A stretch of DNA of 64,000 nt from Geobacter sp. SVR. GTDB taxonomy: Bacteria; Desulfobacterota; Desulfuromonadia; Geobacterales; Pseudopelobacteraceae. Below are positions 27,086 through 34,249 of this stretch, in pieces. Positions within the stretch are counted from its first letter, which is position 1; the number at the start of each line of letters is the position of its first letter. A program made the position numbers and the translations under genes. The notes below the pieces were generated by a model, which saw nothing but the letters and a program-made list of their open reading frames with translations, made no database searches and was not told the DNA's origin. The DNA is taken from contig NZ_AP024469.1 of assembly GCF_016865365.1 (NCBI RefSeq), forward strand, positions 4,308,501-4,372,500. The letters are read 5' to 3'.

Positions 27086-28228
27086 TCAGGCTGCTTTCTT
27101 CGTATCGTACAACTTGAGCAGCTGGCTGTTGTTGAGCGGACGGCGGGTCTGCTGGGCGATCCGTCTGACCTTATCCATCAGGCTGACCGCTTCGGCGCGG
27201 CTGATGGCGATGCCGATCTCCTTATAGCGGCTGATCAGTCCGCTGGCCCCGGAGTGTTTGCCCACCACGATCTGACGGGTCAGTCCCACCTCGGCCGGAT
27301 CGAACCCCTCGTAGTTCTTCGGGTCCTTGATGACCCCGTCGGCATGCAGCCCCGATTCATGGGCGAACACCCGCTCCCCTACCACCGCTTTCCAGGCCGG
27401 CAGCGGGCGGTGTGAGGCCTTGGCCACCAGCAGGGACAGCTCGCGGAAGCGATGCGTATCAATGCCGGTATCGATACCGCTGGCATATTTGAGCCCCATA
27501 ACCACCTCTTCCAGAGCGGCATTACCGGCCCGCTCCCCCAGGCCGTTGACCGTGGTGTTGACAAAGGACGCTCCGGCGCGGATTCCGGCGATAGCATTGG
27601 CAGTGGCCATGCCCAGATCATTATGGGTATGCACCTCGATCGGCAGCTCGGGTACCGTCTCTCGCAGGGCCGCCACCTTTTCGTAGGTGATGAAGGGGTC
27701 AAGGATGCCGAGGGTATCGCAGAAACGGAAACGGTCCCCCCCCATGGAGGCGGTGATCCGCATCAGCTCCACCAGAAACGGCAGATCTGCCCGGCTGGCA
27801 TCCTCCCCCCCCACCGAGACGTACAGTCCGTGATCCTTGGCAAAACCGAGAGCGGTCTTGAGCTGCTCCATGACCCAGGCGCGCGACTTGTGGAGCTTGT
27901 TCCGGATCATGATATCCGAGACCGACAGCGAGATATCCACAGCTGTGACGCCGCTGCCGATGCTGGCCCGGATATCCTCGATCGTGGCGCGGTTCCAGGT
28001 GATCAGGCGCGCGTTCAGCCCGAGATCCACCAGGTCCTTGACGCTCTCCTGCTCCTCTCTGCCCATGGCCGGGATGCCACATTCCAACTCCTGCACTCCG
28101 ATCGCGTCCAGCATTCGCGCAATGGCACGCTTGTCGCGCCGCGAAAAAACCACTCCAGCGGTCTGCTCGCCATCCCGCAGGGTGGTGTCGTCGATGATGA
28201 TACCGCTTCCGACATGCTGTTCTTTCAT
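27086..28228 (-). CDS. nifV: Homocitrate synthase NifV
   Basis: The 380-aa enzyme condenses acetyl-CoA with 2-oxoglutarate to homocitrate, the organic ligand of the FeMo-cofactor. Diagnostic segments are DDTTLRDGEQTAGVVFS near the N-terminus, the metal-binding HTHNDLGMATAN (~205) and GLGERAGNAALEEV. The isopropylmalate synthase regulatory domain is absent, as expected for NifV. The start at 28228 has GGAGG six bases upstream; the longer frame would read through the leader terminator. Expression is through a nif-type leader. Homocitrate synthase of lysine synthesis is a less likely alternative given the nif context. Confidence 0.93.
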   Translation of the reverse strand: MKEQHVGSGIIIDDTTLRDGEQTAGVVFSRRDKRAIARMLDAIGVQELECGIPAMGREEQESVKDLVDLGLNARLITWNRATIEDIRASIGSGVTAVDISLSVSDIMIRNKLHKSRAWVMEQLKTALGFAKDHGLYVSVGGEDASRADLPFLVELMRITASMGGDRFRFCDTLGILDPFITYEKVAALRETVPELPIEVHTHNDLGMATANAIAGIRAGASFVNTTVNGLGERAGNAALEEVVMGLKYASGIDTGIDTHRFRELSLLVAKASHRPLPAWKAVVGERVFAHESGLHADGVIKDPKNYEGFDPAEVGLTRQIVVGKHSGASGLISRYKEIGIAISRAEAVSLMDKVRRIAQQTRRPLNNSQLLKLYDTKKAA

Positions 28229-28242
28229 GCTGACCTCCAAAG

Positions 28243-28278
28243 AAAAAGGCGCTGCCTTCGCGTGCGAATGGCGGCGCC
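28243..28278 (-). terminator. Intrinsic terminator in the nifV leader
   Basis: The minus-strand stem GGCGC-C-GCC pairs with GGC-A-GCGCC and is followed by TTTTTCTTT. It lies 15 bp before the nifV start codon, leaving room only for the ribosome site. Confidence 0.8.
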
Positions 28279-28294
28279 TTTGCCGGTTCCTGAA
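28243..28294 (-). promoter_or_regulatory. nifV antitermination leader (ANTAR-type)
   Basis: The hairpin GGC-AAAGGC-GCC (28273-28284) is identical to the nifH one, and its 3' arm is shared with the terminator. The leader is shorter than in nifH, and the first stem is only a weak GG/CC pair around TTCAGGAA. If the promoter at 28305 is right, transcripts begin almost at this stem. Confidence 0.7.
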
Positions 28295-28304
28295 GCCTTG
28301 CTCT

Positions 28305-28320
28305 TGCACGCTGCGTACCG
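28305..28320 (-). promoter_or_regulatory. Sigma-54 promoter of nifV
   Basis: CGGTACGCAGCGTGCA has GG-N10-GC spacing and keeps ACG and TGCA of the consensus. It is weaker than the nifH and nifB sites. Confidence 0.65.
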
Positions 28321-28707
28321 AGTCAGCATTGGCAGTGTTTTCAGATAGTTACGCAAGAGACCTGAACGGACAACAATACAGCTGGTTAAAAAATAGGCGT
28401 TTTGTCCGGTACAGAAGAAAACGAATGACAGGGGGATGGTTATTGAATGAAATGGTGTGATGTCGCTGGACAGACGGTTGATCAATGTCCAACAAGTAAA
28501 ATCATTGTTTCTCGGGCCATTAGCTGCTAGATTGAGCCGCCGAAGACTAAACCGACCATTTTATCGGCGAAATCCCCGACACCATGATGCAGATCACCGG
28601 GTAGTGCCCTGGTGATAACCAGTCCGCACAGCTGCGTTGTAACACGCGAGGAACTGCAGCAGCCGGCCCGCAGTTCAGATTGCAGGCTCAGGATTTCCGG
28701 AGCAGCC
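28321..28707. other. Intergenic region between divergent nifV and histidine kinase genes
   Basis: About 390 bp with no convincing gene. On the plus strand a GG-N10-GC match near 28514 (GGGCCATTAGCTGC) is a weak sigma-54 candidate for the kinase gene. No strong sigma-70 site is evident. Confidence 0.35.
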
Positions 28708-29877
28708 ATGGCACACGCATATGCACCACTGAAGAGGGCCCGTTCCACCGGGTATGACCTTCACCACGAATACCGGCTGATCGATCAGATCGGGTACGTG
28801 ACCACACTGATGGATGCAATTCCCTCATCGGCCATGATCCTGAACGAACACCGGCAGATCCTGGCCGTCAACCGGTACCTGCTTCGGGCATTCGACATTG
28901 GCGACCCCGCCGCACTCCTCGGTCGCCGCCCAGGTGAGGCACTGGACTGCATCTACCACAAGGATGGCCCGGACGGCTGCGGAACAGGCCGGAACTGTTG
29001 CGTCTGCGGCACCCTGCTGACTATTCTTTCCCGCCAGGAGACCGACCAGCAGGCATCCGGCGAATGCAGACTGACGCTGGGTAACGACCGCGGCACCGCC
29101 CTCGATCTGGAAGCCACCGCCAGCCCCTTGAGGGTAGAGGGAAGAAACTTCACCATCATAATTTTGAGGGATATCAGCGTTGAAAAGCGGCAGCAGGTCA
29201 TGGAACGGATCTTTTTCCACGATATCATCAACACCGCCGGTGGTATTCGCGGGCTGGCGGCGCTGCTGCTGGAAGAGCAGGAGATAAAAGGCGAAATCAC
29301 CCCTGACTATCCGGCGCTGATGGTCTCTCTCACGGACAATCTGATCGACGAAATCAAGCACCAGCGCAGGCTTCTCGCTGCTGAACGGGGGGATTTCAAA
29401 CCGGTTCAGGAAGGGGTCGAGCTGGGAGAACTGTTGCGGGAGGTATGCACACTGTACGCATACCATGAGCGTGTGCCCGGCAGGATAATCGATCTCAAGG
29501 AATGCCCCCCCTGCAGGGTGCGGACCGATCCCACCGTGCTGCGGCGCATCGTGGGCAACATGCTTTTGAATGCGCTGGAGGCGAGCGACAGGGGCATGAC
29601 CGTGGAAGTCGCGTTCGAACAGAACGGCACGACCGTCAGGATTGCCGTGACCAATCCGGGAGAGATTCCTGTACAGGTGCAACTGCAGATTTTCCAGCGT
29701 TCTTTCAGCAGCAAAGGCACGCCAGGGCGGGGAATCGGCACCTACAGCATGAAACTGTTCGGCGAGCGCTATCTGGGAGGACAGGTCGGTTTCACCTCCC
29801 GCAACGGATTGACGACCTTCTTTATCGTCCTACCGACCGGCAACGGCAACGCCGCATCCTTATCCCCCTCATTCTGA
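28708..29877 (+). CDS. PAS-domain sensor histidine kinase with Cys-rich sensor loop
   Basis: This 389-aa soluble kinase has an N-terminal PAS domain (~30-155) whose loop has five cysteines at 81, 91, 97, 98 and 100, which suggests a metal or redox centre. The phospho-acceptor His171 lies in FFHDIINTAGGI. The ATP-binding domain has NMLLNALEAS (N box) and a GRGIGTYSMKLF glycine box. No membrane segments are seen. The start at 28708 has GGAG upstream. It is divergent from nifV and 34 bp upstream of the CheD-like gene. It is a candidate partner of the ANTAR regulator at 33.5 kb, but the hybrid kinase beside that regulator is another. Confidence 0.85.
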   Translation: MAHAYAPLKRARSTGYDLHHEYRLIDQIGYVTTLMDAIPSSAMILNEHRQILAVNRYLLRAFDIGDPAALLGRRPGEALDCIYHKDGPDGCGTGRNCCVCGTLLTILSRQETDQQASGECRLTLGNDRGTALDLEATASPLRVEGRNFTIIILRDISVEKRQQVMERIFFHDIINTAGGIRGLAALLLEEQEIKGEITPDYPALMVSLTDNLIDEIKHQRRLLAAERGDFKPVQEGVELGELLREVCTLYAYHERVPGRIIDLKECPPCRVRTDPTVLRRIVGNMLLNALEASDRGMTVEVAFEQNGTTVRIAVTNPGEIPVQVQLQIFQRSFSSKGTPGRGIGTYSMKLFGERYLGGQVGFTSRNGLTTFFIVLPTGNGNAASLSPSF

Positions 29878-29911
29878 ACGGACCGCAGAACCGCTCCCGC
29901 ACGGCCATCAC

Positions 29912-30565
29912 ATGAGAATCGAAACCTATCAACAGTGTGAACGCGTGACCATCGAACCCGGCGAGTACTACTCCACCGGAAACATGGGGGTCATCTCCAC
30001 CCTGCTCGGCTCATGCATAGCGGCATGCCTGTACGACCCGAGAAACAGGCTGATCGGCATGAATCACTTCATGCTCAGCCACAGCCGCTATTCCCGGAGT
30101 TTGCCGATCCATGTTTCCGAGGCCGGCCGATACGGCATACATGCCATGGACCTCCTGATCAACGACATGATGACCAAAGGAACCAGCCGCCGCTTCCTGC
30201 GCGCCAAAATTTTCGGCGGTGCGACGATCATGCAGCGCCAAGTAGAAAGCAGCAACTTTTTTTGCGTAGGCCAGGTCAATTGCGATTTTATCCGTGCCTA
30301 TCTGGACAATGAAAAAATCCCCATCGATGCCGAAGACCTGGGTGGGGACTTCGGTCGGGTAATCCACTTCTCCAACGGAGATTTTGCCGTTCACCGGCGA
30401 AAAATAGGAAGGGCGCCCAGCATCAAACTCGCCCGGCGCGACCGGGAATGCTGGCAGGAGGCGATCGAGAGGCAACAGCATGAGGTACCGCTGATAGATA
30501 TCTGGCAACCGGATCAGCCGCAACTGCCCAAGGTGGCCAATCCGTACAGCATCTCCGGCCGGTAG
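29912..30565 (+). CDS. cheD: CheD-like chemoreceptor glutamine deamidase
   Basis: The 217-aa CheD-family protein deamidates or demethylates glutamine side chains on chemoreceptors. The catalytic region LLGSCIAACLYDP (Cys at ~35) and the histidine in IGMNHFML (~52) are both present, as is the FGGATIM segment. It is longer than usual (CheD is commonly ~160 aa) by a C-terminal tail after ~165. No chemotaxis genes are adjacent; it follows the PAS kinase and probably shares its transcript. A role in modifying a non-chemotaxis receptor cannot be excluded. Its last 52 bp overlap the acetyltransferase gene on the other strand. Confidence 0.85.
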   Translation: MRIETYQQCERVTIEPGEYYSTGNMGVISTLLGSCIAACLYDPRNRLIGMNHFMLSHSRYSRSLPIHVSEAGRYGIHAMDLLINDMMTKGTSRRFLRAKIFGGATIMQRQVESSNFFCVGQVNCDFIRAYLDNEKIPIDAEDLGGDFGRVIHFSNGDFAVHRRKIGRAPSIKLARRDRECWQEAIERQQHEVPLIDIWQPDQPQLPKVANPYSISGR

Positions 30566-31341
30566 TCCGGCATCTGTCCCGCGAACATCAATTCGTTGGT
30601 TCCGGTGACCCCCATGCCCGTACTGCCGAAGATGCGCTTTGCCGCGCGGTTGGAGGCCGGGGCGTCCAAATAGACCTTCTGCCCCCCGGGTATCGCATGC
30701 AGGCCCTGCTCCAGGAGACTTTCCGCAGCAGCATCGTTCAGGGCGGCGAATGGCCCGCACTGAACGGCAGGGCCACAGGGCTGCAACACCGCAAATCCCG
30801 ATGGATTCCGAATCAGCCTGCCGCGCCCGATCGTGGCCTGCAACAGCCCGCACCGCTGATCTCCCCACACTCCTGAATCGATACTGCCCACCTCGGCCGG
30901 CACGTGAACCTCGCCCACGGCTTCCACGTCGGCGCCGCTCCCCTGCCGGCCGCTTCCGTCCCAGCGGACGATGGTGTCGATCGCCCTGAATCCATGCTTC
31001 TCATACATCGGTTTGCCCATATTCGAGGCAGTCAGCCAGATCGTCCCGACGCCGGCTTTCTTCAGAGCCTCCATGGCAGCCACAAACAGGGTCCTGCCGA
31101 CTCCGCGGCCGCGGCAGCTGCTGTCCACGATCAGATTGCCGATCCAGCCGCTGCTCTGATGCCTGAGGGTCGTAACGAAACCGCAGGCGGCACCCGATGC
31201 ATCGCGGGCGGAGAAGCAGCCTGCCGGGGAGGCGGACAGCAGAAAATCCACTTCCCATGCCTCGGCCACCCATCGTTCGACAGCGGCCAACTCCAGGAAG
31301 CGCTCGCCATCCTCCTTGCGGAACGGCTCGATGGTCGTCAT
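30514..31341 (-). CDS. GNAT N-acetyltransferase with YitH-like C-terminal domain
   Basis: The 275-aa protein has an N-terminal GNAT domain whose acetyl-CoA motif is seen in LIVDSSCRGRGVGRTLF (~73-89), followed by the ASNMGKPMYEKHGF segment. The second half (~140-275) resembles the C-terminal domain of YitH-type acetyltransferases (IRNPSGFAVLQPC..., YLDAPASNRAAKRIFGSTG). Its ATG overlaps the nifB stop as ATGA, so it is translated with nifB. The substrate is unknown; linkage to nifB hints at a role around nitrogenase cofactor assembly or its control. It converges with cheD, overlapping by 52 bp. Confidence 0.85.
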   Translation of the reverse strand: MTTIEPFRKEDGERFLELAAVERWVAEAWEVDFLLSASPAGCFSARDASGAACGFVTTLRHQSSGWIGNLIVDSSCRGRGVGRTLFVAAMEALKKAGVGTIWLTASNMGKPMYEKHGFRAIDTIVRWDGSGRQGSGADVEAVGEVHVPAEVGSIDSGVWGDQRCGLLQATIGRGRLIRNPSGFAVLQPCGPAVQCGPFAALNDAAAESLLEQGLHAIPGGQKVYLDAPASNRAAKRIFGSTGMGVTGTNELMFAGQMPDYRPEMLYGLATLGSCG

Positions 31342-32213
31342 CGCGTGCCGTCCGGCACTGCGCAGGCCGACTCTCCCACCGTCACATCCTGGCCGATCAG
31401 CCCGATCGCATCGGCGCGGCACTGTTTGCAGTGGGCGAACTGGCCGATGATCCCTTCGTTGGCCTTTCTGACCTCCGCCAGGCGTGCCTCGGAAGGGGGC
31501 ACGATGTGGGACAGCTCCGCTTGGGGGATGAGCGGCATGATGTTCATCACAAAGGCCCCCAGTTCCTTGACCCGCGCGGCTATCAAGGGGATCTGGGCGT
31601 CGTTGACGCCGGGCACCAGCACGGTGTTGACCTTGATGGTCAGCCCCAGTTCTCCGGCCCGCCTGAGCCCCTCGAACTGATTGTCGATCAGTATCCGGGC
31701 GCCTTCCACGCCGCGGTACTGTCGGCCGTGATAACTGATGTGCCGGTAGATCTGCGCCCCCACTTCCGGATCCACGGCATTGATGGTGACAGTCAGGCTG
31801 TGCAGCCCCAGCTCAAACAGCCGGTCGATCGATTCCGGCAGCAGCAGGCCGTTGGTGCTCATGCACAGCATCAGGTGCGGGAATTCCTCCTTCACCAGCC
31901 GAAACGTCTCGAAGGTCTCTTCGTTGGCCAAGGGATCGCCGGGGCCGGCAATGCCGACCACTTTGATGATCGGCCCTACTACAGGGCTGGCCATCACCTC
32001 GCGCACCTTTACGATCGCTTCCTGCGGCGTCAGCAGACGGCTGGTCACGCCGGGGCGCGACTCGTTGGCGCAGTCGTGCTTGCGGGTGCAGTAACCGCAC
32101 TTGATGTTGCAACGCGGCGCCACTGCCAGATGCATGCGGCCGTTCTTGTGGTGGTTGCCGCCAAAGCAGGGATGCCCCTGGATCTTACTCTTCATTTCAC
32201 ATGCCGTTGCCAT
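31338..32213 (-). CDS. nifB: Nitrogenase cofactor biosynthesis radical-SAM protein NifB
   Basis: This 291-aa radical-SAM enzyme makes NifB-co, the 8Fe-9S-C precursor of the FeMo-cofactor. The SAM-cluster cysteines are C35, C39 and C42 in PRCNIKCGYCTRKHDC. The preceding IQGHPCFGG and NGRMHLAVAP are family features, as are the GIAGPGDPLAN and MSTNGLLLP segments. It lacks the C-terminal NifX-like domain of many proteobacterial NifB proteins; this short form is common in anaerobes. The ATG at 32213 has GGGAG nine bases upstream. A TTG at 32234 is the only alternative. It is expressed through a terminator leader and is followed by a GNAT gene. Confidence 0.96.
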   Translation of the reverse strand: MATACEMKSKIQGHPCFGGNHHKNGRMHLAVAPRCNIKCGYCTRKHDCANESRPGVTSRLLTPQEAIVKVREVMASPVVGPIIKVVGIAGPGDPLANEETFETFRLVKEEFPHLMLCMSTNGLLLPESIDRLFELGLHSLTVTINAVDPEVGAQIYRHISYHGRQYRGVEGARILIDNQFEGLRRAGELGLTIKVNTVLVPGVNDAQIPLIAARVKELGAFVMNIMPLIPQAELSHIVPPSEARLAEVRKANEGIIGQFAHCKQCRADAIGLIGQDVTVGESACAVPDGTR

Positions 32214-32237
32214 GATATTCGCTCCCTTCTTCAAACG

Positions 32238-32267
32238 AAAAACGCCCGCGGAATGATTCCGCGGGCG
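32238..32267 (-). terminator. Intrinsic terminator in the nifB leader
   Basis: This is a perfect 11-bp GC-rich stem (CGCCCGCGGAA / TTCCGCGGGCG) with a three-base loop, followed by TTTTTCG. It lies about 25 bp before the nifB ATG. Confidence 0.9.
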
Positions 32268-32317
32268 CCGTTGCCGTGCAAACGATCAGATTGTGCATGT
32301 ACTGGTCCTGCTCCTGG
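32238..32317 (-). promoter_or_regulatory. nifB antitermination leader (ANTAR-type variant)
   Basis: Here the hairpin is GGC-AACGGC-GCC (32264-32275). The hexaloop differs from nifH at one base but keeps A1 and G4, and its 3' arm again overlaps the terminator. A preceding TGCA...TGCA stem-loop may be the first hairpin. The leader is longer than that of nifV. Confidence 0.75.
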
Positions 32318-32327
32318 AATTCTGTAA

Positions 32328-32343
32328 GGCACAGACCGTGCCA
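32328..32343 (-). promoter_or_regulatory. Sigma-54 promoter of nifB
   Basis: TGGCACGGTCTGTGCC matches the TGGCACG-N4-(T)TGC consensus with exact spacing. The predicted start is near 32317. Confidence 0.88.
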
Positions 32344-32521
32344 GCCTTGACATGTGCCCGTCAAAGCCCCGAATCATCGGCATTCGCGGCCGGCGCTGCC
32401 GGGCTTCGGAGGTAGCGGTGCCCTTTGCCGTGACCAATTCTGCATATTTTCTTTGCATATCGCCTGATGCCGCCGCCCGGCTGCAGGACAAAGCCCTGCA
32501 TCGGACACATGCCGGGACAAC

Positions 32522-32537
32522 TGGATTGCATCTTGCA
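32522..32537 (+). promoter_or_regulatory. Sigma-54 promoter of draG
   Basis: TGGATTGCATCTTGCA has GG-N10-GC spacing and a perfect TTGCA -12 box. It lies 45 bp before the draG start codon and no terminator leader follows. The 180 bp between it and the divergent nifB promoter hold no gene. Confidence 0.75.
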
Positions 32538-32581
32538 ACCAAGGGTTCCGCTGCAGTTTTTTACTGGGGGAGACCCAAGAC

Positions 32582-33487
32582 ATGTTCAACCACTACAACC
32601 GCGACGACCTGTTCAGTCACGCCCGCGCCGCCTTCATCGGCATGGCTGTCGGCGATGCGCTGGGCGCTACCGTAGAGTTCATGACAGCTCCGGAAATCCG
32701 GGCCAAATATGGAGTATTCAAAGAGATCACCGGCGGCGGATGGCTGCGGCTGAAACCGGGCCAGGTAACCGACGACACCGAGATGGCGCTCTGCATCGCC
32801 CGTGCGATCGTGCGCAATCAGTGCTGGTCGCTGGAAACCATTGCCGGCAACTTTGCCTCATGGCTCAAATCGCGTCCTGTCGATTGCGGCGACACCTGCC
32901 GCAAGGGCATTCGCTCCTTTATGCTGAACGGCACGCTGGAGGTGCCGCCCAACGAATGGGACGCCGGCAACGGGGCTGCCATGCGCCTGCTGCCGACAGC
33001 CCTGTTCTCGCTGCCCGACGAGCAGCTGCTCAAAAAGTACGCATTGGAACAGGCGCATATCACCCACAACAATGTCGTTTCGGATGCGGCCTGCATCTGC
33101 CTCGGAAAAATGCTGCACATGGCGCTGTGCGGAGCGACCAAAAACCAGCTGCGGCGAGAAGTCGGCGGCTTTGTGGCGCGTTTCCCCACCTTCGAATTCG
33201 AGCCATACCGCGGCTTGGCCACAGGCTATGTAGTGGATACCTTACAGACGGTCTTCCACTGGTTTTTCAAGGGAAGCGATTTCGAGGAATGCCTGGTGGG
33301 AACGGTAAATCAGGGGGGGGATGCCGATACGACCGGCGCCATATGCGGCATGTTGGCCGGCGCCTACTACGGCATGGAAAGCATTCCGCGGCGCTGGTTG
33401 AAACGGATGGACAAGCAGGTGATCGCCGAGATCGAGACACTCACCGAACATCTGGTTTCAGCCAGCCCCGCGGGGCAAGCAGGGTAA
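32582..33487 (+). CDS. draG: ADP-ribosyl-[dinitrogenase reductase] hydrolase DraG
   Basis: The 301-aa ADP-ribosylglycohydrolase is predicted to remove ADP-ribose from NifH (Arg99) and so reactivate nitrogenase. The manganese-binding motifs are visible: FIGMAVGDALGATVEF near the N-terminus, VTDDTEMAL (~62-70), a middle WDAGNGAAMRLLP, and NQGGDADTTGAICGMLAGA near the C-terminus. The start has GGGGGAG nine bases upstream. The partner ADP-ribosyltransferase DraT is not in the window. It is divergent from nifB and convergent with the ANTAR regulator, separated from the latter by one terminator hairpin. Confidence 0.9.
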   Translation: MFNHYNRDDLFSHARAAFIGMAVGDALGATVEFMTAPEIRAKYGVFKEITGGGWLRLKPGQVTDDTEMALCIARAIVRNQCWSLETIAGNFASWLKSRPVDCGDTCRKGIRSFMLNGTLEVPPNEWDAGNGAAMRLLPTALFSLPDEQLLKKYALEQAHITHNNVVSDAACICLGKMLHMALCGATKNQLRREVGGFVARFPTFEFEPYRGLATGYVVDTLQTVFHWFFKGSDFEECLVGTVNQGGDADTTGAICGMLAGAYYGMESIPRRWLKRMDKQVIAEIETLTEHLVSASPAGQAG

Positions 33488-33520
33488 GGTTCAGGTTGAG
33501 ATTTTTTCTCAACCTGAACC
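33488..33520. terminator. Bidirectional terminator between draG and the ANTAR regulator
   Basis: A perfect 14-bp palindrome (GGTTCAGGTTGAGA / TCTCAACCTGAACC) around TTTT fills exactly the space between the two convergent stop codons. It belongs to the AGGTT-rich hairpins also seen at 127-197 and 40300-40394. Confidence 0.75.
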
Positions 33521-34084
33521 TCAACCTGCCTTTAAAATGCCGTCTGCTACCTGCCTCAGGCTTTTGCGCTTGTCCATGGCCATCTTCTGCATGACCCGGT
33601 ACGCTTCCGATTCCGACAGGCTCTCCGCATGCATCAATGCTCCCTTTGCCTTTTCGATGACCTTGCGGTTTTCAATGGTTTCCTTGAGATCCTCGATTTT
33701 TTCCTTGAGCCCTTCCACCTGTTCCGTATGGGCCACAGCGATTTCGATTGCAGGCAGCAGGTCCTGCTGGCGTATCGGTTTGGTTAAAAAAGCGGCAATT
33801 CCGTTCTCAGCCGCCCGCTTTACGCTCTGGGGATCATAGCAGTTGGTCAGGAGCAGTACAGGGACCTTCAGTTTTTTGCGGATCTCGGCTGCAGCAGTTA
33901 TGCCGTCCATTTTCGGCATGGCGACATCCAGCACCACCATGTCAGGAAAGGCTGCCAGGGCCATTTCCACGCAGCTTTGACCATCTCCGCACTCCAGCAC
34001 TTCGTCGAATCCCATCTCAGTCAGCATGGCCTTCAGGTTCATCCTGATAACAGGCTCATCGTCACAGATCAGTATCGTTTTCAT
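33521..34084 (-). CDS. gnfR: ANTAR-domain response regulator (nitrogen-fixation antiterminator)
   Basis: The 187-aa regulator has an N-terminal receiver (residues 1-120; DD at 8-9, phospho-acceptor Asp53 in VVLDVAMPKMDG, Lys in LTKPI). It continues through a coiled coil into an ANTAR RNA-binding domain (~125-185, with IEKAKGALMHAESLSESEAYRVMQKMA). ANTAR proteins bind paired hexaloop hairpins and prevent termination. In Geobacter sulfurreducens such a regulator, GnfR, controls a subset of nif genes this way. The four matching leaders in this window make this its likely counterpart. It has its own sigma-54 promoter. The ATG at 34084 has GGGGAG upstream; the longer frame crosses the promoter. 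Confidence 0.9.
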   Translation of the reverse strand: MKTILICDDEPVIRMNLKAMLTEMGFDEVLECGDGQSCVEMALAAFPDMVVLDVAMPKMDGITAAAEIRKKLKVPVLLLTNCYDPQSVKRAAENGIAAFLTKPIRQQDLLPAIEIAVAHTEQVEGLKEKIEDLKETIENRKVIEKAKGALMHAESLSESEAYRVMQKMAMDKRKSLRQVADGILKAG

Positions 34085-34118
34085 AGACTCCCCTTCTTGC
34101 TTGGTGTGATCAGGTTCA

Positions 34119-34134
34119 AGCATCAGACATGCCA
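34119..34134 (-). promoter_or_regulatory. Sigma-54 promoter of the ANTAR regulator
   Basis: TGGCATGTCTGATGCT has exact GG-N10-GC spacing, about 35 bp before the start codon, with no terminator leader. This agrees with activation by the master nitrogen-fixation regulator reported for Geobacter. Confidence 0.8.
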
Positions 34135-34181
34135 AACCGTCCCCAAAAGGCCTAACCTCAAAAAAATTTGCCCTGGCCGAG

Positions 34182-34209
34182 TTGCGCACACAAAAAAGTT
34201 AATTATAAT
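34182..34209 (+). promoter_or_regulatory. Sigma-70 promoter of the hybrid histidine kinase
   Basis: TTGCGC and a perfect TATAAT are 16 bases apart on the plus strand, 41 bp before the kinase start. Confidence 0.65.
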
Positions 34210-34249
34210 TTATGAGATATTTGGCGGCCAACCGAATCGAGGTGTGTAA

